Assembly: GCA_001972305.1 (NCBI GenBank)
Contig: BDDD01000374.1
Coordinates: 186,001-250,000, forward strand
Source of the DNA: Cephalotus follicularis
Taxonomy: Eukaryota; Streptophyta; Magnoliopsida; Oxalidales; Cephalotaceae
DNA: 64,000 nucleotides
Direction of reading: 5' to 3'
Made by a program: the position numbers and the translations under genes. The notes under the pieces were generated by a model, which was not told the DNA's origin, made no database searches, and was given only the letters and a program-made list of their open reading frames with translations. Shown in pieces: positions 11,685 to 24,016 of the stretch (the stretch's first letter is position 1; each line of letters begins with the position of its first letter).

Positions 11685-13665
11685 GCAAACTGATCACTTG
11701 CTTTCCTAATTCTTCAAGACAAGATTTTGATAGTACATTTTAAAGTCATGTCTGTTGCTTTTGATAATGATTAATCATTATTATATTTCATGGGGGCATT
11801 ATTTTGATGTTATGAGTAACCTATAAGATAGGCATAGACTCATGCTTTAGTCAAATCAGGGTGTGGTGATTATGCATTGTAATCAAACCTTTAATATATC
11901 TTTGTAGCCATCATTACCCACATAAACCAAACTAACAAGGATTTTGGCCATGACCATTTGATTTATTAAATTTCTCTGCAAATGTAGAATACATTAAATT
12001 GTTGATGTACAATTAATTGTAGGACTATAATGCAACCGTGGAATTCTACTGGGCTCCATTTTTGGTACAATCAAATTCAGATGATCCAAATATGCATAGT
12101 ATATTGAATCGCATTATCATGCCAGAATCAATCAAAAAGCATGGTAAAAATTGGAAGGGAGTGGACTACTTGATCTTCAACACATACATCTGGTGGATGA
12201 ACACTTTCAACATGAAAGTCTTGTAAGTCAAAGTATACCATTACTATCTTCAATTTAATTAGTTACCTCTCCAAATTTTTTTTTCTTGAATTGCAAGTAA
12301 AAATCAAGAGGTTGATTAATATGATTGAATATTGATTAGACGAGGATCGTTCGATGAAGGGGACACAGAGTATGATGAGATTGATCGGCCTTCAGCGTAC
12401 CGGAGAGTGTTGAGGACATGGTCTAAGTGGGTACAGAAAAATATTGATCCTAATCGTACCACTGTCTTCTTTAGCAGCATGTCTCCTCTTCATATCAAGT
12501 ACTGCTTACATCCTTAACTCGTTTCTATTACTTACTAATTGCATCCTTACTAGAGATTTAAACCTGGTATTGATAGCCTGATAACACTTACTGTTCAAAC
12601 TCAAAATTATATTTTAGAGAATTCAATCTCTATAAAACGGACATCAACTCTATACTTAACAAAATGAAACGAACGTGCATTAGTTTCAACCTTTCAATAA
12701 TTTTTTGCTTGCATTTTAAGTATTGATGTTGTTAAGGCACAATCTAATATTTTTAAAACTATTGTAGCTCAATTTGACATTTTTTTTAATGGTGTTGCTG
12801 GGTAAGGTGCGGTTTTATAACAGTTTTTGTAATTTAAATTATATCAGTTGTTACTTTACAAACTCTGTTACAACCACCCCATTTTAGCCAACAGATCGAA
12901 CCCCAGAAAACTCCTTTTTTAGCCACTATTACCATTCATTAATTAGAAAATAGATTTGAAATACCTCATGCCATACATAATTTAACATCCAATTAGGAAT
13001 GCCCACCAGACCTACTACTTGGCAAAGATGATGCATTTAGCTCACCTGATTTTTCTTTTCTTTTCACTTACTGCTAACTAATTGTGAAATCTGAACAAAA
13101 TATTCCATTAAGATAGTCTTGGGTGGTTGATAGTGGACCTGTGACCTGTGACCTTTTGGCACTATTAGAATTAGTTGTTTTCCTTTTCTATAATTGGTGG
13201 GTAAACCACTACATAATTATTTGATTATTATCATTAATTAAACTCGGTATTTTTTTACTTTATTAGGTAATAAATTAAACATCAATAATCACCAATGTGT
13301 TACATGGAAATAGGAGCTTGGATTGGGACAACCCTGATGGAATCAAGTGTGCATTAGAGACTACTCCAATTCTCAACCTCTCCTTCCCGTTGGAGGTTGG
13401 CACAGATCACCGGCTTTTCGAGATCGCATCGAACATCACTGGATCGATGAAGAACGTTCCGGTTTACTTCATCAACATTACCAGTCTCTCGGAATATAGA
13501 AAAGATGCGCATACCTCAGTGTACACAATTCGTCAAGGCAAAATGTTGACACCTGAACAACAAGCCGATCCTGCCACATATGCTGATTGTATCCATTGGT
13601 GTCTCCCCGGACTGCCTGACACATGGAACGAGTTCATCTATACACAAATTATTTCTCGTACGTGA
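10816..13665 (+). CDS. ESK1/TBL29-like: Xylan O-acetyltransferase, TBL29/ESKIMO1-like
   Basis: Five exons: 10816-11381, 11470-11641, 12023-12222, 12340-12498, 13314-13665. They join in frame to 1449 nt, 482 residues, close to Arabidopsis ESK1. All introns are GT-AG. Residues about 22-40 form one transmembrane signal anchor (type II Golgi protein), followed by an acidic variable stem to about 130. The PMR5N/TBL domain starts at ECDLFNGEW (133) and its GDS motif ([10 protein letters not shown]) has Ser210; the C-terminal DxxH (DCIHW) gives Asp457 and His460. Known role of the family: transferring acetyl groups to O-2/O-3 of xylan xylosyl residues in the Golgi during secondary-wall formation. 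The remembered ESK1 protein aligns almost throughout, including [15 protein letters not shown] after the anchor. Met15 is a possible alternative start, but the longer start matches ESK1. The gene appears intact; a related broken copy lies 15 kb downstream. Confidence 0.93.
11644..11681 (+). repeat. (TC)19 microsatellite in ESK1-like intron 2
   Basis: About 19 perfect TC dinucleotides begin two bases after the GT of the intron 2 donor (GTTCTC). The corresponding intron start of the downstream TBL pseudogene is also CT-rich, which suggests an inherited pyrimidine tract that expanded here. Confidence 0.9.
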
Positions 13666-14550
13666 CCCTAGGCATATATATATGTTATTTTTTTTTTTTG
13701 GATTTTTTCAATGTTTAATGTGTCCCCAGGTTTTGGTTACATTGGTCTTGTAAGTTCTTGTATCACATCTGATCTCATTTTTAGTTTCTAGGTTGATTTC
13801 TAGGATGGATTATTAATTTTTTGGTCCATCGGACCGAGGAGCCTAACTCCAAAAATTGGACAAATGCATATATTGCACAGAAAATAAAAGTTTAATACAT
13901 AATTGTTATGTAAACATGCAGAATCCCCTCTCATTTGTCAAATTTTTCTTTCTTAATTTCCCATCATTTGTTTTTGTTTTAATTGCTCCTTCATCACCCA
14001 TTCCAATAATTAATTAACCAACAAAAGGTTTTGATAATCATTTGATCGTGAAAAATGTTTTTATGTTTCTTTGACCTATTGAAATATTTGTCATGTTTCT
14101 TGTTAATTAATTTACCTTGGTCTAAATTAAAGCTTAAAATGCGATGCTTTAATAAAGTGAATCTTGACGGTATCACATTCTAAATGGCCCGTGTCGGTTT
14201 TAAAGGCAAATCGCAGACAATATGGGCAAAAGTCCCAAAAAAGAGTTTGTGCTTTCAACTTATAATCATTAGGATTGCAAACAAGTCGAGTTGAGTTTAT
14301 ATCTGTTCAAATTCAGTTCGTTAAGATTTTATTGAGTCTAAGTTCGAGTCGAGATTTTAACGAGTTCAAAAATGTTATTCAAACTTGATTCATTAAGATA
14401 TTATCGAGTTTGAGTTCGAACTAAGCATTTAATAAACTTTTAGTGAGCTTAAAAAATCGATATTGGAATTCGAATCAATAAAAAATTTAAGAAGTATAAA
14501 TCGACTCAAACTATGATTGTTATGGTTAACAACTAGAATTTGAGCTCTCT
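13666..14550. other. 3' flank of the ESK1-like gene with MITE-like debris
   Basis: No gene is seen. The stretch 14275-14550 repeats motifs such as GTCGAGTTGAG, GAGTTCGA and GAGTTTGAGTTCG, which are common in short noncoding plant elements. Its right part is interrupted by the solo LTR at 14551. No clear polyadenylation signal was assigned. Confidence 0.4.
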
Positions 14551-15287
14551 TATAACGTCCCAAACCCCAAGGGTCAACCCTCAAGGTTTGACGCGCTATC
14601 AATAATATCATTCAATAAATTGTGAAAAATTAAAAACATTAAATCAATATAATAATGCATGCAGAAATTTAATAAACAACAATCATCGTGGATAAAACCC
14701 AGTTCATACAACATTATTTAAACGGTAATTCTGCCATAGACCGACAGGTCACAATACAATTACATCATAAAGCTCCTACGTCGTCGAACTGCAACTGGAA
14801 GGAGGAAACTTACCTTGGTTCAATATTCAGTTTGCTACGAAGCTCCACTTGTACCTGACCCATTACATTACAATACAATGGGTCAGCAACCACTGGTTGT
14901 GTAGGAACCCCTACCCATGCATATGTGGAGTGCAATGCAGCCGATATAAATATGTATGCTATGAGATATGCAATAAGAACAGTATAATATATTCAGTACA
15001 TTTATTCATTCCATAACGGTTATTAACAATCATTACGCAATTATTAGCAGTCACTAACAGTCCATAACAGTCATTATAAATCATTCCGCGACATTCCTTT
15101 CTTAAGGAGGAGCGGTAACGCACTCCAATCATTGAAGGCAGAGAAGCTGGGAGGAATAAACATTACAATTTAGGCAGACCGGTTCCTCGGCTTTAGGAAG
15201 AGCAATATACGCGCTCTAGGAGTTATAGACAGAGGAGAGGAACATAGACATTCATTATATAGTATCAGTCATTCAGTCAGTGTGGCT

Positions 15288-15470
15288 TATCTTGGTCGGT
15301 GATCCATTGGCTCATCTCGGTCGGTGATCCACTGGGCTACCTTGATGACCCATCTGGTTTAGCTCAATTTGGTGACACATTAGGTCATCTCAAAAATAGC
15401 CTTACTGGCTCATCTCGGTCAGTGATCCCCATAGGGCTCATCTCAGTGGTGATCCAGTGTAGTACATTAC
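15288..15470. repeat. Degenerate tandem repeat in solo LTR
   Basis: Diverged units contain CTCATCTCGGTCGGTGATCC and shorter variants. The other solo LTR holds a different degenerate repeat at the equivalent place (21185-21425). Confidence 0.6.
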
Positions 15471-15965
15471 ATTACATTCACTAATATTAACACTACATTA
15501 ATATTTACGGCGAGGTCTGACTTTATCACTTTATACTATACTACACAGTTAACTTATACTCCTACAGTAATCGTTCTTCTTTCACAGCCCCACTAATCAA
15601 TTCTAGCATCTCGATTGGCGCATAACACATGCATAAAACGCACCATTCTAGCACATGAGTGAACGCATGCATGATGAGCATGTCATCAATCCCTATACTA
15701 CCGTGTCCTCAAACACACGTCCTCGGATGCGTGCGAGGAGAGCTCATGCGTTTTGGTGGAGAGCTCAGGTGCGCTGCATGGTAATAATTGAGTGTCTTGC
15801 ATGGCCATGGAGCACGCAGAGGAGAGTTCGACGCCATTGCAATGCTCGCCATGACTTTCTCGGACGCAGGGCAGAGGGTGGCACTCATGGCAGAGGAACG
15901 CTCAATGTGCGTTGCATGCTCGGACGCATGGCAGAGGAACGCTCAGCGCCTTGGCATGCATAGGC

Positions 15966-16140
15966 GCATGCAGTGGACAATGGCGTCCTCCGCACTTGGT
16001 GTCCTCGGCGCTTGCAGTGGACGGACGCATGCAGAGAACAATGGCGTCCTCCGCACTCGGTGTCCTCGGCGCTTGCAGTGGACGGACGCATGCAAAGGAC
16101 AATGGCGTCCTCGGCACTTGGTGTCCTCGGCACTTTGGTG
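15966..16140. repeat. 61 bp GC-rich tandem repeat, about 2.8 copies
   Basis: GCATGCAGTGGACAATGGCG and variants recur at 15966, 16027 and 16088. Each unit continues with TCCTCCGCACTTGGTGTCCT-like sequence. The array sits in a roughly 900 bp GC-rich island inside the solo LTR and explains the overlapping long open frames there. Confidence 0.85.
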
Positions 16141-17723
16141 TTGCGTGCACGAACGCATAGCGTGGCAGCCATGGCTGGCACCTCAGGATGCATGGCGAGG
16201 TCACCCCGGCACAGGGAATCCTCTGCTCATATATGGAGGGACACGCTCTTGGTGTATGGACAGTGCTGGCAGTGGTGGATGCACTGCTCGGTACAGGCTG
16301 AGGCGCATGGCACACTCCTCGGCACCTCGGGCGTTTTCAATGGAGAGCTAGACATCTTGCTATGTTCAGACCCGTGGCCCAGGAGAGCTCAAGCTCCATC
16401 TCGGCACCTCGGCTCATGACGGCAACGTGTATGGCGCACTGCTCAGCACCATGGCGTGCTAGAGCGTCTTGCCGTGGAGAGCTCTGCCAATCAATCGCGG
16501 CGTGCCAATGGGTGCGTTGTTCGAGTCGCACACCACCATGCCCAGACGCGTGGGAACCCGTTCCAGCCAAGGCGGGGTTAAGCGCCCGATTCATTCATTT
16601 TACAGTATTTCTAAGACATTCATTCCATACTAACAGTAGCACATCATATTAATTAAAATTGCTAAGGAGTGCTGGTAGGAGATCCTACCTTGAGGTCGAT
16701 CCTTGAGCTGCTCCTTCCTTTATTCAGCACAAATTCTATAATAGCTCCTTGTTTTGCACTGGGCTCCTTTCTCCATTGGATCTTTCTTTACTCTCTGGAT
16801 TGTCCTCTTCAAAGATGAGAATGAGGGGGATTTTAATGGGAGTGAGAAGGGGGAGACAAGAAGTCTCTAGATAACAGCCCCTTCTTTGTCTCTTTTCTCC
16901 CGAAAATCCATCATCCGTCCTCACACTCATTACCCAAATCTTTTATAATTAGTAATGGAATTCTCCAGACTTTTCTACACATTTCACCATCACTCTTTCA
17001 CAATTGGGACTGGAGATATAGAAGTGGTTGGCCCAGCTTTCATTTTGTTGCAATTGACCAAATAACATTAACCATTTCAAGCCCCAATTCTCTTTCTTCA
17101 TTTAATTTAATTCCAATTGGGCCATTAACATTTCCAAGTCCAATTACTATTCAGTCTAATACCATAAAATTTCATTCAAGACCCAAAAGCCATTAATTCA
17201 ATTCCAGTCCAATAACAATACATTTTGGGCCCGAAATATCATTCCTTAAAATACTGTACATATATATATATATATATTTTATTTACAAAATTTCCGGGTA
17301 GTACATCTCTACTCGTTCATAACTTTTTTTTAAGTTTTCTCTAATAAAATGTTACAAATAAGTATATGTCAAATTAATATACAGTAGAATTGATATAATA
17401 ATAAAATATTAAGAAAATCATTATTAAGACTTGAAGTTTTTTCTAATCAGAAATTGAATTGTAGTAAGAGTTTTTTATTTAAAATTGAATTATATTAAAA
17501 TTAGTGATAGAATTTATCTTTTAAGTAGTTTATTATGATGTGTATTCTAAATTTATTATGGTTGTAACAATGAGTTATAGCAGCTAAACCAAAAATTTAT
17601 TGCTTTGCCGCACAGTAAATAGCCAAATCTCAAAACACAAAGCCATAAAATAAACACACAACTTCTTTAGCCTTTACGGCATAAGAGACAAGGCCAAATA
17701 GTAAATACCAAAGCCATAAAACT

Positions 17724-17926
17724 ACGGTGGTAATTCAGGTCATGATATATGAATCTTTGATATGATAATAAATTAAATATGTTTAATCTAAATTTTTTCT
17801 ATTTATATTAGTATTAACTCGTATAATTTGATTTGAGTTCGAGTCATATTTGGGTTAATCTGACTCCAACTCATTAAATATTATAGAAACCGACCTAAAC
17901 ACGATTGACACGAATTGTCACCCCTA
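17724..17926. mobile_element. hAT-like MITE, 203 bp
   Basis: The ends GGTGGTAATTCAGGTCA and (reverse complement) GGTGACAATTCGTGTCA form imperfect terminal inverted repeats. The flanks cataaaact (17715-17723) and cataaaagt (17927-17935) look like a TSD of about 8 bp with mismatch. It is noncoding and lies inside the left copy of a direct repeat, which confirms it as an insertion. Confidence 0.65.
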
Positions 17927-18160
17927 CATAAAAGTCAACAATGAATGTCAAAACTTACTGTAACTTTATTATTTTTGTTTTTTGTATGTTAATTGTTGTT
18001 TTTGTTGTCAAATTTTTTAAAGTGGTATCAATAAAGGATCATAAGGGTTTGAGGATTTTTCAAGTAGATAAGAGTTTTTTTCAATATAAAGAGGAGCTTC
18101 CAGAATATATTTTGGAGGGATTTCGTTAATCAGAGGACGAAGGAGTCAAAATCAATAAAA

Positions 18161-18216
18161 GAATAGAGGTGATGAATTAGACGAAGAAGAATAGAGGTGA
18201 TGAATTAGACGAAGAA
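18161..18216. repeat. 28 bp tandem duplication
   Basis: The unit beginning GAATAGAGGTGATGAATTAG is present twice in immediate succession (18161 and 18189). Confidence 0.85.
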
Positions 18217-18901
18217 ATCTTCAACGACAAGGTAGCACAAGAGGAACGACTATAAAAAAGGCATAGGGTTCCAAAGACATGCAAGGGTTCTAAAGATAAG
18301 ACAAAGATTCTCAAGGTAACACATAAGGGTTCTAAAGACAAGGTTTCAAAAGTTAGAACGGACAAGACTCACAGGGGAAGAAAATAGTTTTTCAAGCTCC
18401 AATTACATGTCGATTCTGTAAAAATTAGAGCGTTTTTACAAAATCAAACAAAGTCTTGCCGAGTAACCGCGAGTTGTAGCAGCTAAACCAAGAATCGATT
18501 GCTTTGGCGCACAGTAAATAGAGCCAAACCTCAAAACACTAATAGCCATGAAATAAACACTCAGCAACTTTAGCATTTACGGCGTAGGAATAGTAAATAC
18601 CAAAGCCATAGAACTCAACAGTGGATGCCAAAGCTCCTCTAACTTTATTGTTCTCGTTTTTTGTACGCTAATTGAAGTTTTTGTCATCAAATTTTATAAT
18701 AATTATCCAATCGAGTCATGAGTTGTTTACGAAAAATTTGATCGTTTACAAATTTAATATTCAATACCTAAGAAATCATTTGATGCGGGTCAGTAGCAGC
18801 ACTAGTGTGTATGTATCTAGCAAGAAGGCTACTTTGTATAATACAATTTGCAGCATGATAGAATCGTCATAACAAAGTCTCAATGAGAATTTTATGGATA
18901 A

Positions 18902-19279
18902 TGTTAGATTAACGTAATCATGAATAACATAATTACAGGATACTTACACTAAATTTGAGATTGCTTGTTCTTGATCCAAGGAGTTGCTACTAGAGTTTCT
19001 CCATCTAAATCCACGTTCACAAGTCCTAGAAATTGTAGGTGATGTTTCTAGAGATAGAGAAGATAGTCTGATTGAGAGTTTAGAGGGAGAGCACATCTGT
19101 TGTTCTTCTGTATTTTGTTTCCAAAGTTCTTTGTCAATTAAATAAGACAAAGAAAAATAGAGAGGTTGAAATAACTCCCAGCAGTTATCTAACTGCCTGA
19201 GAGTTATAAATAACCCACCCATTTCATGTGGGTGGTTCATGGATTATGGGTCGGATCAAACCCAACCCATATACTAACA
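18902..19279 (-). repeat. 3' LTR of copia element
   Basis: 378 bp with perfect TGTTAG...CTAACA inverted ends. It is about 96% identical by hand count to the LTR at 27423-27799. Confidence 0.95.
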
Positions 19280-20644
19280 GCTCTCACTCGCCCACATGAT
19301 ATAAAGTATCTCTAGAATCAAATTCTCAAACTCTCATAACTCTTCATACAGGAAATGGAACGTGCGACCTCACGAGAAGAACACATCTTTTGAATGTTGT
19401 ATTAAGTCATTACCAAACTAACACAACATATCATTATTAAAATAAAATATATATATCTCATTTATGCCCCAGAAAATTCGACTACACCGGACATAGCATT
19501 TTCAATCCCTCGTATAATGAACAATGCTATACCCCTATATATTTATCATGTTCTCATGACTTGACTCAGGAACTAAATCCGATACAGTCGCCTAGGCTAT
19601 GAGTTACACAACATGATGTATTATCGTACTTTCTTTCCAAAACACTCATGTCAATAAAATTTGACTCAACTGTTTTCCTAGACATGTCCCATGAAATCGT
19701 ATTAATCATGATTATAGGGTACATACTAAGGTAGCAACATTGAGTTTCCTCTTCTTGACATAGTTTCTAGTCAATAAGGGCACAAGAAGAATCATGTGAA
19801 AAATGATTCGAGTGACTCACACAGTGACAAAGCAGGGATTTATTTGCCACTCTCACTAACGGTCGACTTTCAGCACATACAGTATGAAATGTATGATATG
19901 GCGTTTTTCCCAAAACATGGGCATGTCACTATATAAACGAAATTAGAGAACGACATATAAATCTTGGTCTAGTCGCTATTCTAGCACCTAACCTGAGTTT
20001 TTTAGCACAATTACTATCTCAAAGTATTGTCTAAAATCTCACATTCAGCTATAGACAGACTACATAGAGTTGTGGTGATACTCCATGATCGATCAAGTAT
20101 ATAGGTCTCATCTTAGCTCTAACTAAGGCGACATACAGTATATAATCTAACTTTGCTCAACTTCTAGGAGCTCAAAGTTTAAACGTCTCAACTTGCTCGC
20201 TATCTTAGCGCCAAGGTGATTTACCTGTGTGAGTAGGTCAAATCAAGCCTGGTGACATCTTTACAAACGTGTGTATTATAAAAGAAGCATTCCATAATAA
20301 ACCACACATAATTATATAAGGAATAACTAAAAAGATTACATATGTCATCATACAAGTTAATAGAAATATTAACAAATACACGTATTAAATCCTACATAAC
20401 CCCATGCTTCTAGCATGAGAAAGAAACATATCTCTAGCAATAGGCTTAGTCAAGGGATCATCCACCATCATGCAAGTAGAGATATGATGCAGGATCACCT
20501 CACCACGTGCTACCATGTCTCTTATGAAGTGATAACGAATATCAATATGTTTGGTCTTCCCATGGTACTTGGGATCCCTAACATATGCCAATGCAGCCGT
20601 ACTATCACAGTACATAAGAACAGGCCCTTTGGAATGGGCTGTAA

Positions 20645-22333
20645 TGTCACGCCCCGAATCGTGGGATGGGCCCCACGGTTCGACACGTGGCAAACCGTAC
20701 AATCATCATAAAATCAAAACTTAATATAAATCATAATCAAAATCAAAATCCTTTATTTATTGTGTGGATTACAGACCCAGTTCAAATCATATAAATTACA
20801 TCATCATGAACCAGAATGAAATAAAATAAAATAAATACATAATTTATTTCCGCAATTGCGTCCATGGAAGCGTACGGTCGAGGAGGAGAACTTACTGTAC
20901 TCTTTATCCTTGCCGCTGCTGCGATGTGCCTCCGCTACCTGTACCTGTACCTGGCCCATTCAAAGGAATGGGTCAGCAACCCTGAGGGTTGTGTAGGTCA
21001 CCCCATACACGGGCACATACCAGAGGAACAAACAAATACAAGCAGAGGAGAAAAATAATATAAATGTGCAATCATATTCCATAGCATAGACATCATCATC
21101 ATTTATCCTCGGACTGCTCTACTCGAATCATACATCAAAATTATATCGCAGAGGAGTCTAGTCCGGTCATGTTTGTGGTCATGGTCAATATACATGGTTC
21201 ACCTTTGGGATCACCAGCCCGTGGAATTCTCCTCCGGTTCACCTGCTGAGCGGTTCGCCCTTCGCTCACCTGCTCGCGGTTCACCCCTTGGATCACCAGC
21301 CTTGGCGGAATTCGCCCTTAGGTTCACCATTGGCGGTTCGCCCGAGGATCACCTGCCTCGCGGAGTTCACCCCGTAGGTTCACCTGCTCGGCGGAATTCT
21401 CCCCTGTTGGGCTCACCAGCTTGATATTATCCTTAGACTTCAGTTGCTAAATCCATTCATTTCCTTAACATATAAAAATCCTGCACTTGGCTGGTGCGTG
21501 TAGTAGAGATGGCGTCTTACTCTGTCTCTCTTCCCCTCAACAATGCAATATTTATACATATATAGGTATATTATAATTATGCCAAGTAATCCATTATTTA
21601 GCATTTATATATATATATGCCCTCAGACTATAACAAGCATAACAGCACACAATTACACCAGCCCGGAAAGAAATAGACAAACACACAAACAGACACCTAT
21701 ACACACACATGCTGGTAGGCACTCAAGTATAGAGCAACCTACCTGGAAATGGTTGGAAACGGAGATCGTCTCCTTGCTCCTCAATCCTTGAACTTCCTTC
21801 CTTGCCAAGGACTACCGCACTTCAAGTTGCCTTCTTCCTTTTACTCTTGTTCTCCTCCCTTTCACTCCCACAAAGTGGGTATTTAAAGGCTGAAGCAGGG
21901 ACCCTTCTTCTTGGCTTCACTCACCTTCCTTTACCATCAGCAGGTCCCCCCACTTACTCTTTCTTCACTCTCTCGATTCTTCAAGCACCAGAGTGAAAAA
22001 TGCTAAAGCTCCTTCATGGTCCCTCTTTTTGTCCTTATATACTCCCCCGCAGAATGCTCTAGAATTCTCATGAATGTACACAGCAAATCCCTTTGGGCTT
22101 TGGGCTTGGGCTGCTTCACACTCACATGTCTATCCTCTTAAATTTTGAGCCAAATTACCTCATGCCTTATAAATTCGGCCCAAGGTTAATAAAAATAATT
22201 CTTAAGCCCATAATTTAATTTATATCCCATTAAGGCCCAAATAACTACATTTTAAATTCGGGTCCAGCCCAAAAAGTGGGAAAATAATTATAAGGCCCAG
22301 AAATAATATTTTATAATATTTAGGGCTCTTACA
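20645..22333 (-). mobile_element. Solo LTR nested in copia RNase H, 1.69 kb
   Basis: The insert runs from TGTCACGCCCCG to ...GGGCTCTTACA and is flanked by the perfect TSD tgtaa (20640-20644 and 22334-22338). Removing it rejoins the copia RNase H frame. Ends and length fit a Ty3/gypsy Tekay/Del-type LTR. On the - strand it starts TGTAAGAGCCC, has a TATATAAGG box near 22034-22041 and ends GGGGCGTGACA. It has no second LTR or interior, so it is the product of LTR-LTR recombination. It is related to 14551-17305. Confidence 0.88.
21185..21425. repeat. Degenerate tandem repeat in nested solo LTR
   Basis: About ten diverged units of roughly 20-27 bp combine GGTTCACCTGCTCGGCGGA, GGATCACCAGCC and GTTCGCCC. 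The position matches the repeat at 15288-15470 in the related solo LTR, although the unit sequence differs. Confidence 0.7.
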
Positions 22334-24016
22334 TGTAATATCTAACCGCTGCAAAAATCTCCTTAGCCATACAGCTTCCTGAACCGCTGCAGAACATGCC
22401 ACATATTCTGCTTCCATTGTAGAAAGGGCAATGCAAGTTTACTTTTTGCTGCTCCAAGAGATAGCACCACCACCAAGTATGAATGCATACCCTGAAGTGG
22501 ACTTTCTACCATCTCTATCACTAGCCCAATCAGCATCACTGTAACCTCAAAGTCTTAAGTCACTTCCATGATAACATAAGACAAGGTCAGCTGTACCACG
22601 AAGGTATCTAAGTATTCTCTTAACAGCTATCCAATGAGCTTCACCTGGATTACTCTGATAACGACTGACCATGCCAACTGCATAGCAAATATCGGGTTGT
22701 GTACACATCATAGCATACATCAGACTCCCTACAGCAGTCACATATGGTTCTTTGGACATGCGATTCTTTTTTTCATTATTCTTAGGACATTGATCCAAGC
22801 TTAAAGTAGATCATTTTTCCATTGGGGTATCAACAGGTTTTGAGTTATGCATGCGAAATCGTTCAATGATCTTTTTTATGTAAGTTTCTTGAGACAAACC
22901 AAGAAGTCTCTTTGAACGATCTCTAATTATTTTAACTCCTAGCACATAGCTTGCTTCTCCCATGTCTTTCATCTCAAAAGTAGAAGACAACCATTTCTGT
23001 GTGGCTACAATTAAATCCGTGTCATTCCCAGCTAAGAGAATGTTATCTACATACAAAGCAAGGATAAGAACTTTCTCTTTTGATTTCTTTATATACATGA
23101 AATGATCCTCAGTGACCACATCATGTGATATATAAACGCAGTGGTCTTCCTCCATCATTTCAAAACCAATAGAAGTAATGAAATTATGGAACTTCAAATT
23201 CTACTGTCTAGATGCTTGTTTAAGACCATAAATAGAACGTTTAAGGCGGAAAACTTTGCGCTCTTGTCCTTTGACCTCAAAACCTTATGGTTGAGTCATA
23301 TAGATCTCTTCATCTAGCTCTCCATTGAGAAAATATGTCTTAACATCCATTTGGTAAAGTTCTAAATCCCTCTGTGCTACAATAGCAAGGATCAAGCAAA
23401 GAGAAGCAATTCTCACCACTGGGGAGAATGAATCTTCATAGTCTATACCTTGCATTTGGGTATAACCTTTCGCCACTAGGCGTGCCTTGTACTTGTCAAT
23501 TGATCCATCTGCTTGGTGTTTGATCTTTAATACCCATTTATTTTCAATGGCCTTACGCCCTGGTGGTAGATCAACTAATTCCCAAACATTGTTCTTGGCC
23601 ATAGAATCAAGCTCTTCTTGCAGAGCTACTTTCCACTCATCACTAACCTGTGAAGAAAGTGCTTCCCTGATAGAAGCAGGCTCATCCTCATTGGATATAG
23701 CACACATGAGAATTTTATTCCCCTCAATCTCAAAATGACGACGAGGAATGTTCCCACGTTTGCTTTTATGCACTTGAGAATCTCGAATATTCTGTGGTGA
23801 TACACTCTTATTATCTGGTATACTCCCACTGGATTGGGGATCACTCCTACTATTATTAGCGATCGGATAAGGAATATTTTCCCCACCCTCGCCTAATGAT
23901 GGTAGGATGCTCTCACTGTCCTCTGACTCAAAGAGGTCTAGATTCTTCGAAGTCTCACCCAAACTTGGAAATTCATATTCAAGGAAAATAACATCACGTG
24001 ATTCAACCTCTGTCAT

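Larger units (their letters stand above)
14551..17305 (-). mobile_element. Solo LTR, Ty3/gypsy (Tekay/Del-like) family, 2.75 kb
   Basis: The element runs from TATAACGTCCC to ...GGGTAGTACA and is flanked by the perfect 5 bp TSD tctct (14546-14550 and 17306-17310). The expected terminal TG is TA here, probably one mutation. Read on the - strand it starts TGTAC, has a TATAAAAG box near 16950 and ends with GGGACGTTATA. It shares a conserved double hairpin and its overall plan with the solo LTR at 20645-22333, so the two belong to one divergent family. No coding domain is present. The long open frames on both strands at 15650-16650 come from a GC-rich, stop-poor repeat. Assignment to Tekay/Del rests on LTR length and end sequence only. 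Confidence 0.75.
17579..18695. repeat. Imperfect direct repeat pair
   Basis: The block 17579-17723 continuing at 17927-18020 is repeated with divergence at 18479-18695. Both start CAGCTAAACCAA and contain GCACAGTAAATAG, AGTAAATACCAAAGCCAT and a TTTTTTGTA run. The first copy is split by the MITE at 17724-17926, so the duplication probably came first. No protein similarity is recognised. Confidence 0.7.
20385..24016 (-). pseudogene. Copia reverse transcriptase-RNase H frame (broken and interrupted)
   Basis: This continues the gag-pol frame. Reverse transcriptase motifs include VWELVDLPPGRKAI, YKARLVAKGYTQ and LYQMDVKTYFLNGEL. The catalytic box reads YVDNILL instead of the usual YVDD, so an active-site Asp is lost. 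In-frame stops occur near 23285, 23206, 22811, 22547 and 22450. The RNase H domain starts at MEAEYVACSAAVQEAVWLRR (22417 downward), is cut at 22334-22338 by the solo LTR, and resumes at 20639 with HSKGPVLMYCDSTAALAY, ending KPIARDMFLSHARSMGL near 20385. Duplicated tgtaa bases at the cut are the target site of the nested LTR. Confidence 0.9.

Noticed and set aside
15288..15470. CRISPR-like short repeats
   Set aside because: Units are diverged, spacers are not regular, and this is a plant LTR; no cas genes are present.
15655..16594. Long overlapping open frames on both strands
   Set aside because: They come from GC-rich tandem repeats inside a solo LTR, have no recognisable domain, and overlap in several frames.
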